A stretch of 64,000 bases of DNA from an archaeon (lineage in GTDB: Archaea > Thermoproteota > Nitrososphaeria > Nitrososphaerales > Gagatemarchaeaceae): NCBI GenBank assembly GCA_021819035.1, contig JAKASL010000001.1:248001-312000 (forward strand), in the 5' to 3' direction. The position numbers were made by a program, and so were the translations under genes. Position 1 is the stretch's first letter; the number at the start of each line of letters is the position of its first letter. Under the pieces are notes generated by a model. The model worked only from the letters and a program-made list of their open reading frames with translations. It ran no database searches and was not told the origin of the DNA. Positions 42,159-49,242 of the stretch are shown one piece after another.

Positions 42159-43523
42159 TTGGCGTTCAGGACAGCAAACCAGGCGCCGCTAGCTCCTAAC
42201 CCCGTCATCATGGCTTGTATGGGCCACGCGGGAGTAGGCATCGGGGCCGAGGCGTATCGCTGGGTCCTCATCGACGTGGGGGCCGACCCCACTGCGCCGA
42301 CGCTGAAGGGCGAGAAGCAGCAGCTGGAGGTCCTCCGCAGGTACGGAAGCACCATTCTCAGGTTCGGCGCGTCCCTCCACAAGGGGGAGACGCCTCTCGT
42401 CCCTAGGGCGCTGCTCGTTGACCTCGACCCCCGCTCCGCGAATCTCATCCTGCAGTCGTACCCGCAGCTCTTCGCCATGAAGGACAAGCACGCTGTCTAT
42501 GGCCTGGGAGGGGCCGCCAGGAACTGGGCCGAGGGGAGGAGCAGGTTCAGGAACGAGATCGTGGGGAAGCAGGACATCGCATCCAGGATACAGGCGATCT
42601 CGCCCGAGCCGGTGAGAGGGTTCGTGGTCCCGTTCAGCATGGGCGGGGGGACCGGCGGCTCTTTCTCGTCCGAGTTCATGTCGTACGTGAAGGGGAGCAA
42701 CGTCCTCGGGCACGCCACCATAGCGACGTTCGGGATACTCCCTGAGTTCGGCTGGGACCCCGTCATCTATGGCCCGGCCCACATCAGCATAGTGCTCAAC
42801 CTGGCCTACCAGATCAGGTACTCCGACGCCCCGATATTGATGGACAACAAGGAGCTCAGGTTCCAGGCAGACAGGCTGAAGGACCAGCTCGACGCACGGT
42901 CTTCCATCGTGGACGAGCTCCCCAAGCAGATCCGCGTCGGCTGGCACGACTACAGGAACAAGAACCTGCTGGCAGCCCACGTCATCGCAGAGTTCATGGA
43001 TTCGTTCATCCGGGAGACAGAGTGGGATATGTCCAACTACAGGACCTGGCTGGCAGCGAGCAAGCCGAAGTTCGTGGTCCCATGGCTCATACCTCTCGTC
43101 CCGAAGGGGAGCCCCGACATAAAGTCGATAGAGGAGGCGGCCGAGGAAGGGAACGACGGGCTGCTCTTCGACCTCGAACAGGAGGGGGAGATGGAGAAGG
43201 GGAAGACGGACTCCGCCTGCGTCCTGATCAAGTGCGCCGGGAGCGTGGGGGCGGAGGAGAGGGAGTTCTTCAAGAAGATACTTGGCGAGAAGTACGGCAT
43301 CCAGGAGAAGAGGGTGATATTCATCAAGATACCCACGATGCCCAACGAGCCGGCGTCAGCGCTCGTCCTCCTCAACATCAAGGGGGTGGGGAAGAAGCTC
43401 CTCCCCATCGTCACAGAGGCGGAGGACGCCTGGGACTCGTACAAGGACGAGTACCAGAACCGGGACCTGACCCACGAGGAGTTCAAGAAGGCTGTCATCG
43501 AAGTCTCGAGCCACCTTGGCTAG
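42159..43523 (+). CDS. Tubulin/FtsZ-superfamily GTPase, tubulin-like
   Basis: A 454-residue protein with the tubulin fold's landmarks in order. T1: MGHAGVGIG (21-29). T3: PRALLVDLDPR (82-92), like the PRAVFVDLEP of tubulin. Then RNWAEGRSRFRNEIV (121-135), like tubulin's NNWARG. T4: GGGTGGSFS (162-170). The ribose region is ILMDNKEL (226-233), like VVDNEAL. T7-like: ETEWDMSNYRTWL (286-298), keeping Asp290. These match tubulin better than FtsZ or CetZ. Start TTG 42159 follows gaggtg. It is followed after 7 bp by a coiled-coil gene. Role unknown: filament formation is inferred from the family. Confidence 0.85.
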   Translation: MAFRTANQAPLAPNPVIMACMGHAGVGIGAEAYRWVLIDVGADPTAPTLKGEKQQLEVLRRYGSTILRFGASLHKGETPLVPRALLVDLDPRSANLILQSYPQLFAMKDKHAVYGLGGAARNWAEGRSRFRNEIVGKQDIASRIQAISPEPVRGFVVPFSMGGGTGGSFSSEFMSYVKGSNVLGHATIATFGILPEFGWDPVIYGPAHISIVLNLAYQIRYSDAPILMDNKELRFQADRLKDQLDARSSIVDELPKQIRVGWHDYRNKNLLAAHVIAEFMDSFIRETEWDMSNYRTWLAASKPKFVVPWLIPLVPKGSPDIKSIEEAAEEGNDGLLFDLEQEGEMEKGKTDSACVLIKCAGSVGAEEREFFKKILGEKYGIQEKRVIFIKIPTMPNEPASALVLLNIKGVGKKLLPIVTEAEDAWDSYKDEYQNRDLTHEEFKKAVIEVSSHLG

Positions 43524-43530
43524 GTAAGAG

Positions 43531-44067
43531 ATGAACCTCACAGAACTGGAGGTTGCAGCCGGGAGGCTGCTTGAAGAGCAGAAGAGGCTGAAGACCATCG
43601 AGAGCGAGCTCGAAGTGCTCTCGCAGGAGATCAAGCAGGACCCGAAGAGGAACGAGAAGGACCAGGCGTTCTACGCCCTGATAGGCCTCGACTGGTCCGA
43701 CCCGGGGCACCAGGACAGGGCGGCGACCTTGAGGAAGGAGCGCGAAGACGTCCTGGACTCCATCCGCGAGGTGCACGAGCAGATGCTCGGCGGGCTCAGC
43801 TCGGGGAGCCTGGTAGTCCCTCTGGACCCGGCCCCCATCGCCGGGGAGGGCTCCTTCACCTTCAGGTTCAGGTCCGGTGCGACCTTCCCGAAGTCGGTCG
43901 AAGAGCTCTCTGCGATGCTCGGGATCCCCGCCCCGCTCAGGCTGGGGGACGTGACTATCTCCGACGACAGGGTGGTTGTCGCCGAGTCAGACGAATATTT
44001 CGCCAAGAAGAAGCTCGTAGACGCCTTCGAGGACCTGAGGAAGGCGGTCAAGCGGAAGCTCTCCTAG
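43531..44067 (+). CDS. Coiled-coil protein of the tubulin module
   Basis: A 178-residue protein, not recognised. Residues about 1-35 (LEEQKRLKTIESELEVLSQE) and 60-90 (RAATLRKEREDVLDSIREVHEQM) are predicted helical coiled coil. A more compact, hydrophobic domain follows (FTFRFRSGATFPKSVEELSAML, VTISDDRVVVAESDEY), ending in a basic helix (DLRKAVKRKLS). Its start lies 7 bp after the tubulin-like stop, so it is probably cotranscribed and may be an adaptor or regulator of the GTPase. Confidence 0.7.
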   Translation: MNLTELEVAAGRLLEEQKRLKTIESELEVLSQEIKQDPKRNEKDQAFYALIGLDWSDPGHQDRAATLRKEREDVLDSIREVHEQMLGGLSSGSLVVPLDPAPIAGEGSFTFRFRSGATFPKSVEELSAMLGIPAPLRLGDVTISDDRVVVAESDEYFAKKKLVDAFEDLRKAVKRKLS

Positions 44068-44109
44068 ACGAAGGGCGGGGATGCTCCTCCCAGTATCCGG
44101 TACGGTCAG

Positions 44110-45054
44110 GTGTCCGGGGGCTTGTCAGCGGTAAAGCGGATCGCGGGCTTCTTCGACAGGGTGAAAGCACCTCTCGCCAAGATGTCCAGACCTGGTTCCA
44201 CGAAGGACGAGGACCTGATACTGGCGGTCATAGGCAGGATCGAGGTCCCCGGGGAGGACGCTTCACTCCCGCCAGCTCCTGAAGATAGCGACGAGATGTA
44301 CCGCAGGCTGATGCGTCGCCTCGACTGGCAGCTCAAGAACTCGGGCCTGACCCCCGAGGAGCTCCTCAGGTCCTACCCCTACGAGGCCCGGTCGCTCCTC
44401 CTCTTCAAGTCCTACGAGAAGACGAAGAAGAAGAAAGAGTCTACCGCCTTCAAAGAAAGGCTGATCGAAAAGGGGTTCAAGGCGGTCCAGCCCGGGGTCT
44501 GGGTGCTCCCCCCGACGAGGACCCCCCCGGGGCTCGACTCACAGGACGCCATACGGCTCTGGTTCAGGCAGAACCTGGCGAAGAAGGTGCCGAAGAGCGT
44601 CGCCTACGTCTTCCCGTTCATCGCCTCGGTGGACCTGAAGAGGATGGTCTCGGAGAGGAGAGGGGTCAGGAAGATGCCCATGGCAAGGACGCTGTTCGGC
44701 GCCCTGTCCCTCGAGGAGGTGGCCCCCCCAAGGCACCTCTATGCGGCGATGAAGGCCAAGGGGAGGTCGGTCAAGGAGACCATATTGACAGGGGACGTCC
44801 CGTTCCTGTCGAGCGCCTTCGCAGAAGAGCAGGAGCTCAGGGCCATCCAGGCCAACGAGCTGGAGATAGGGGCGCGGCTGAGGAGCGCCACCGGCTTGCG
44901 GGCGGTAAACCTGGAGGACCTGGCAAACCTCGGCCCGGAGACCCTGGCCAAGGCCCTCGAGGGGTTCGTCCCCCACCCGAAGGACTTCGGCCAGCGGCTC
45001 ATCATAGAGGCCCAGTACTGGCTCAGGCATCTCGGAGGGACCGTCCCGACCTGA
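44110..45054 (+). CDS. Conserved-looking unknown protein of the tubulin module
   Basis: A 314-residue, mostly basic soluble protein; no family recognised. The N-terminus is basic and amphipathic (GLSAVKRIAGFFDRVKAPLAKM). Around 115-140, FKERLIEKGFKAVQPGVWVLPP recalls the ferredoxin-like pattern of Cas2/PaaX proteins, but the similarity is weak. The C-terminal half is alpha-helical and charged. GTG start 42 bp after the coiled-coil gene in the same direction. It may be a DNA- or membrane-interacting partner; this is speculation from position. Confidence 0.65.
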   Translation: MSGGLSAVKRIAGFFDRVKAPLAKMSRPGSTKDEDLILAVIGRIEVPGEDASLPPAPEDSDEMYRRLMRRLDWQLKNSGLTPEELLRSYPYEARSLLLFKSYEKTKKKKESTAFKERLIEKGFKAVQPGVWVLPPTRTPPGLDSQDAIRLWFRQNLAKKVPKSVAYVFPFIASVDLKRMVSERRGVRKMPMARTLFGALSLEEVAPPRHLYAAMKAKGRSVKETILTGDVPFLSSAFAEEQELRAIQANELEIGARLRSATGLRAVNLEDLANLGPETLAKALEGFVPHPKDFGQRLIIEAQYWLRHLGGTVPT

Positions 45055-45059
45055 AGCCA

Positions 45060-45090
45060 GGGGCCGCAAGCCCCGGGCCCCCTAGGGGCC
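45060..45090 (+). terminator. GC-rich hairpins after the tubulin module
   Basis: Two adjacent hairpins, ggggc/gcccc (45060-45074) and ggcccc/ggggcc (45076-45090), lie between the stop of the 314-residue gene and the L24e TATA box. No long U tract follows. They may separate the module from the ribosomal cluster. Confidence 0.4.
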
Positions 45091-45098
45091 GGCGCCGT

Positions 45099-45108
45099 CT
45101 TTATATCC
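45099..45108 (+). promoter_or_regulatory. TATA box of the L24e-Ndk-aIF5B operon
   Basis: The sequence ctttatatcc lies about 50 nt before the L24e ATG; the predicted leader contains gaggtg (45135-45140). Confidence 0.65.
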
Positions 45109-45152
45109 AGAGTCTCAAAGGCCATCGAAAGGTCGAGGTGCGGTAGCCTGAG

Positions 45153-45335
45153 ATGTATGTCCCAAAGAAATGCGTCTTCTGTGGTAAAGAGGTCAGGCTC
45201 GGTTCGGGCATCCTCTACGTGAAGAACGACGGTTCCACTAAATCATACTGTTCCTCCAAGTGCAAGACCAACGACCTGAAGCTGGGTCGCGACCCGCGCA
45301 AGCTGAAGTGGGCAAGGGTGCCTGCTAAGAGATGA
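45153..45335 (+). CDS. rpl24e: 50S ribosomal protein L24e
   Basis: A 60-residue zinc-finger protein. CVFCGKEV and CSSKCKTN hold four cysteines, with GTGILYVKNDGS-like SGILYVKNDGS between. It overlaps ndk by 4 nt and, with L7Ae and S28e upstream of the inserted module, forms the typical archaeal cluster. Confidence 0.95.
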   Translation: MYVPKKCVFCGKEVRLGSGILYVKNDGSTKSYCSSKCKTNDLKLGRDPRKLKWARVPAKR

Positions 45336-45751
45336 GCGCGGTCGAAGACACCCTGATAGTCGTGAAGCCGGACGGGGTGAGGCGGGGTCTGGTAGGGGAG
45401 ATAATCGGCAGGTTCGAGAGGAAGGGGTTCGCCCTGAAGAGGGTCAAGATGCTCACCATGTCGAGGCCCCAGGCGGAGGAGTTCTACAGCGTCCACAGCC
45501 AAAAGCCTTTCTTCGGTGAGCTGGTCTCCTTCATCACCTCGGGTCCCGTCGTCGGGGCCGTCCTCTCGGGGAGGGACGCGGTCGCGACTGTCAGGCGGAT
45601 GGTCGGGGCGACGAAGAGCTGGGAGGCAGCGGCGGGGACGATAAGGGGTGACTTCGGGCTCGGGCTCACAGACAACTGCATCCATGCCTCCGACTCCACC
45701 GAGAGCTTTACAAAGGAGAGCGCTGCCTTCTTCGGCAAGACGCCAGGGTGA
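45332..45751 (+). CDS. ndk: Nucleoside diphosphate kinase
   Basis: A 139-residue Ndk that balances NTP pools, including GTP for the next gene product. TLIVVKPDGVRRGLVGEII, RDAVATVRRMVGAT and the active-site NCIHASDS (His118) are clear. Close spacing on both sides. Confidence 0.95.
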   Translation: MSAVEDTLIVVKPDGVRRGLVGEIIGRFERKGFALKRVKMLTMSRPQAEEFYSVHSQKPFFGELVSFITSGPVVGAVLSGRDAVATVRRMVGATKSWEAAAGTIRGDFGLGLTDNCIHASDSTESFTKESAAFFGKTPG

Positions 45752-45777
45752 GGCCACCTTAAGGAACTGGATTAGAC

Positions 45778-47565
45778 ATGTCAGAGCAAAGCCGCATGCG
45801 GCAGCCTGTGGTAGTCATCCTGGGGCACGTAGACTCCGGGAAGACGTCGATCGCTGACTGTCTGAGGGGGACAGGGGTCCAGGCCCGCGAGGTGGGCGGG
45901 ATAACCCAGGAGATAGGCGCAAGCTTCTTCCCCATGGCGACGCTGAAGGAGATCTGCGGGCCCCTCCTGGACCGCGCTGGGGGGGAGCTGCACATCCCAG
46001 GGCTCCTCATGATAGACACACCCGGCCACGCTGTCTTCTCTAACCTGAGGCTCAGGGGAGGGTCGGCGGCGGACATAGCCATCCTGGTCGTCGACGTCCT
46101 GAAGGGGCTGGAGAACCAGACGCTTGAGAGCATCGACATCCTGAAGCAGAGGCAGGTGCCTTTCCTTGTCGCTCTGAACAAGATAGACATGATCAACGGC
46201 TGGAGGAAGGGGAGCAAGGGGCCGCTCCTGCAGGTGATGAAGGACCAGGTCCCGACCTGGGGGGACGAGCTGGAGGAGCGGCTGTACAACGTGGTAGGGG
46301 GGCTCAACCGCCTCGGCTTCCAATCAGACGCCTACTACAGGGTGAAGGACTTCCGGCAGCAGGTGTCCATCGTCCCAGTCTCGGCGCGGGCCCCGGTGGG
46401 GATGCCTGAAATGCTCGCCATGCTGATCGGCCTCGCGCAGCAGTTCCTGAAGGGGAGGCTGAAGGTGGGGGATGCACGCTCGGCGCGGGGGATCATACTC
46501 GAGCTCCAGGAGGAGGTGGGGATCGGCCAGACCGCCAACGTGATCCTGACCGAAGGGACCCTGAGCGTCGGAGACCCCATCTCGTTGGTCCGCAGGGACG
46601 GGACGTTCAAGTCGAAGGTGAAGGCGCTGTTCATGCCGAAGCCGCTGGACGAGATGCGCGACCCCAGGGACAAGTTCACGCCCGTGAGCTCCGTCTACGC
46701 CGCCGCAGGGGTGAAGCTGGTCACCCCGGACCTCGGGGGGGTGGTGGCGGGGACCTCCATCGCGTCCTTCTCCACCGAGCAGCAGTTCCAGGACCTGAAG
46801 GCAGAGATGGAGAAGGAGCTCTCCAACATCGTGGTCAAGACCGACAACATGGGAGTGATAGTGAAGGCGGGGAGCATAGGCGGCCTCGAGGCCCTGCTGA
46901 GGATGCTGGAGGAGAGGGGGGTCCCCGTGAGGGAGGCAGACACAGGGGACATCTCGAAGAACGACATCGTGGCCGCCCAGGTGGTGGGGGAGCACGACCC
47001 TTACCTCGGCGCGATCCTCGGCTTCGACTCGAAGGTCCTCCCAGAGGCGAAGGAGTACGTTGGCTCGAGCCCGATCTTCGTCTCCTCGGTGATCTACGAG
47101 GTCATCGACGACTACGCCAGCTGGGCGGCGTCGAAGAGGGACGCGGACGAGAGGGCGGCCCTCTCGAGCCTGACGAGGCCGTGCAAGCTCAAGGTCCTCC
47201 CAGGGACGTTCTTCAGGCGCAACGACCCCGCCGTCTTCGGGGTCGTGGTGGTCGCCGGGAGGCTCCGCCCCAAGGTGAAGCTGATGTCGTCGGAAGGGAC
47301 TGAGGTAGGGACGGTCGAGCAGGTGCAGGACAACGGCAAAGCTGTCGTTGAGGCGAAGGAGGGGGAAGAGGTGGCAATCTCGGTCCAGGGCCCGACCCTC
47401 GGGAGACAGGTGAAGGAGAACGACACCCTCTACGCCACCCCCCGGAGCCACGAGGCGAAGCTCCTCCGCACCAAGCTCCTCGGCTCCCTGACCGAGGACG
47501 AGAAGCGGGTGCTCGACGAGATAGTCGCGATAAAATCCGCGGCAGACCCGATGTACGGGTTTTAG
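45778..47565 (+). CDS. infB: Translation initiation factor aIF5B (IF2-like)
   Basis: A 595-residue GTPase for subunit joining. The P-loop ILGHVDSGKTS is near residues 14-24, then IDTPGHAVFSNLR and NKIDMI. Domain II starts with GIILELQEEVGIGQT, and the C-terminal domains III-IV are present. It has no bacterial-style N-terminal extension and, unlike aIF2-gamma in this window, no intein in its P-loop. Confidence 0.95.
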   Translation: MSEQSRMRQPVVVILGHVDSGKTSIADCLRGTGVQAREVGGITQEIGASFFPMATLKEICGPLLDRAGGELHIPGLLMIDTPGHAVFSNLRLRGGSAADIAILVVDVLKGLENQTLESIDILKQRQVPFLVALNKIDMINGWRKGSKGPLLQVMKDQVPTWGDELEERLYNVVGGLNRLGFQSDAYYRVKDFRQQVSIVPVSARAPVGMPEMLAMLIGLAQQFLKGRLKVGDARSARGIILELQEEVGIGQTANVILTEGTLSVGDPISLVRRDGTFKSKVKALFMPKPLDEMRDPRDKFTPVSSVYAAAGVKLVTPDLGGVVAGTSIASFSTEQQFQDLKAEMEKELSNIVVKTDNMGVIVKAGSIGGLEALLRMLEERGVPVREADTGDISKNDIVAAQVVGEHDPYLGAILGFDSKVLPEAKEYVGSSPIFVSSVIYEVIDDYASWAASKRDADERAALSSLTRPCKLKVLPGTFFRRNDPAVFGVVVVAGRLRPKVKLMSSEGTEVGTVEQVQDNGKAVVEAKEGEEVAISVQGPTLGRQVKENDTLYATPRSHEAKLLRTKLLGSLTEDEKRVLDEIVAIKSAADPMYGF

Positions 47566-47599
47566 ACTTAATTACCCGGCGTAGTCGGAGCCGGTTTCG

Positions 47600-47959
47600 A
47601 TGGCGAGCTTCAAGCTGGTCCTCTCTGACCCCAAGACAGGCAAGTCAGAGGCCAAGGAACTCAAGGACTCCCCAGCCCAACTACTGATCGGGAGGAAGAT
47701 AGGGGACGTCTTGGACGGAGCCACCATAGGGCTGGCCGGGGAGATAAAGATCACCGGCGGGAGCGACAAGGCGGGGTTCCCCATGCGCGGGGACGCGCTG
47801 GGGGGAGGGAAGAACTACATCCTCATGACCAGGGGGGTGGGGTACAGGACGAAGGAAGAAGGGTCCAAGAAGCGGAAGCTGGTGAGAGGGGGGACGATAA
47901 CCGAGGAGACGTTCCAGGTGAACGCCAAGCTCGTAGACGAGCCACAGAAAGCAAGCTAG
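47600..47959 (+). CDS. rps6e: 30S ribosomal protein S6e
   Basis: A 119-residue archaeal S6e. FKLVLSDPKTGKSEAKEL, LIGRKIGD, ITGGSDKAGFPMRGDA and RGGTITEET are diagnostic. A promoter (gacttaattacc, 47565-47576) lies about 27 nt upstream, so it is probably transcribed separately from aIF5B. Confidence 0.94.
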   Translation: MASFKLVLSDPKTGKSEAKELKDSPAQLLIGRKIGDVLDGATIGLAGEIKITGGSDKAGFPMRGDALGGGKNYILMTRGVGYRTKEEGSKKRKLVRGGTITEETFQVNAKLVDEPQKAS

Positions 47960-48056
47960 CTAGACACGTCCGGCGCCGGTTTCTGGCAAAACTCGTGAAG
48001 TCCCTGTCTGAAAAGCAGAAATATCTGGGGTCGAGCCGGGACCACAGGGACCTCGC

Positions 48057-48515
48057 TTGGCCAGGCTGGACGACCTAGACATGAAGATACTCTCCTCCCT
48101 CCATGCCGACGCGTCTGTGTCCGTCCCCAGGCTCAGCAAGGAGCTCGGGGTCAACCTCTCGGTGATGTACAGCAGGATAAAGCGGCTGCAGAAGCGGGGG
48201 GTGATAGAGCGGTTCACGGTGCAGGTCAACGAGGACATGCTCGGCATGCAGGCCGGGGCGCTGGCAGGTCTCAACATCGACCCGAAGCTGAGGGAGAGCG
48301 TCCTGGCCGAGATCGAGAAGGTCGAGGGGGTGAGGCTCGTCAGGGAGGTGACCGGAAGGTTCGACGTAATCATAAACCTCAGAGGGAGGTCTCTGGACGA
48401 GCTGCACAGGACTGTCTACGACCTGATAGGGAAGATACCGGGGGTGATGCACACTGAGGTGTTCATGGAGGTCTCCAGGCGCTACCCACCGGTCAGTTTC
48501 AAGCTCACCGAGTGA
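48057..48515 (+). CDS. Lrp/AsnC family transcriptional regulator
   Basis: A 152-residue regulator with an N-terminal HTH (LDDLDMKILSSLHADASVSVPRLSKELGVN then SVMYSRIKRLQKRGVI) and a C-terminal RAM ligand-binding domain (EVTGRFDVIINLRG). It probably acts as a dimer or octamer responding to an amino acid; the target is unknown. TTG start about 30 nt after gaaatatctgg. Confidence 0.88.
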   Translation: MARLDDLDMKILSSLHADASVSVPRLSKELGVNLSVMYSRIKRLQKRGVIERFTVQVNEDMLGMQAGALAGLNIDPKLRESVLAEIEKVEGVRLVREVTGRFDVIINLRGRSLDELHRTVYDLIGKIPGVMHTEVFMEVSRRYPPVSFKLTE

Positions 48516-48555
48516 CGCCCAAGGTTCATATGCACCGGGCCGAGGTAGCGCCCAG

Positions 48556-49242
48556 TTGGACCCGTTGATCCTGCTCGACCAGGCCGTGGCGCAAGAGAAG
48601 GTCCCCAGGGCGCTGGCCAAGAAGGTGAGGCTGAGGATGAAGTACCTCCAGGCGGCGGTGGAGCGGGTGGAGAAAGCGAGCGGCCTCCGTTACCCACCCT
48701 ACTATGTCGAGCCGACCCTCCCAGTCTCGAAATCAGGGAGCGAGTACGGACAGATGGGGGTGCTCTTCGCCAGGGTGATCCCGACCGCGGTCAACGGCGT
48801 CGTCCTCATCTTGGTGCAGTTCACCGCCGCCCTGGTCGCCTTCGGGACCAAGGGGACCATGGACGCCGTAGCCGCCCACGAGTTCACCCACTACGTCGAC
48901 CTCGTCCGAAAGCTGAGCACGACCAACATCACGAGCGACGAGACCGCCACCACCCTGTACGAGGCGGCGTTCGCCGATGCGGAGCGGGTCGTCCCCCCCA
49001 AGCTCCTCTTCGCCGACAAGGCTCTCGTCTCGCTGGTCAGCCGGAAGTTCAAGAACGAGCTGTCTGACGAGGCCCTCAACAAGAAGGTGGGGGCTTCCTG
49101 GATAGCGAAGGACCTCCCCGTCCGGCTGGTAGGGCCGGAGGAGAACAGGGTCAGCCTTTCGATGGAGGCGGTGGCGGCAACGAAGTTCGACCCCGCCGTC
49201 CTGGCGAAGGTCGCAGAACTAGGGAAGAAGGCCCGCCCTTGA
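48556..49242 (+). CDS. HExxH putative zinc metallopeptidase
   Basis: A 228-residue protein with AAHEFTHYVDL (His108, Glu109, His112), the gluzincin/minigluzincin metal and catalytic motif. A downstream acidic ligand is plausible in LYEAAFADAERV. A hydrophobic stretch before the motif (VNGVVLILVQFTAALVAFG) could be a membrane or core helix. Family not recognised. TTG is at leaderless distance from gttcatatg (48524-48532). It overlaps the next gene by 4 nt. Confidence 0.6.
   Translation: MDPLILLDQAVAQEKVPRALAKKVRLRMKYLQAAVERVEKASGLRYPPYYVEPTLPVSKSGSEYGQMGVLFARVIPTAVNGVVLILVQFTAALVAFGTKGTMDAVAAHEFTHYVDLVRKLSTTNITSDETATTLYEAAFADAERVVPPKLLFADKALVSLVSRKFKNELSDEALNKKVGASWIAKDLPVRLVGPEENRVSLSMEAVAATKFDPAVLAKVAELGKKARP

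Noticed and set aside
46324-47451. 375-codon open frame antisense to aIF5B
   Set aside because: Mirror of a high-GC gene: the protein is His/Pro/Arg-rich without motifs, and the plus strand encodes a clear aIF5B.
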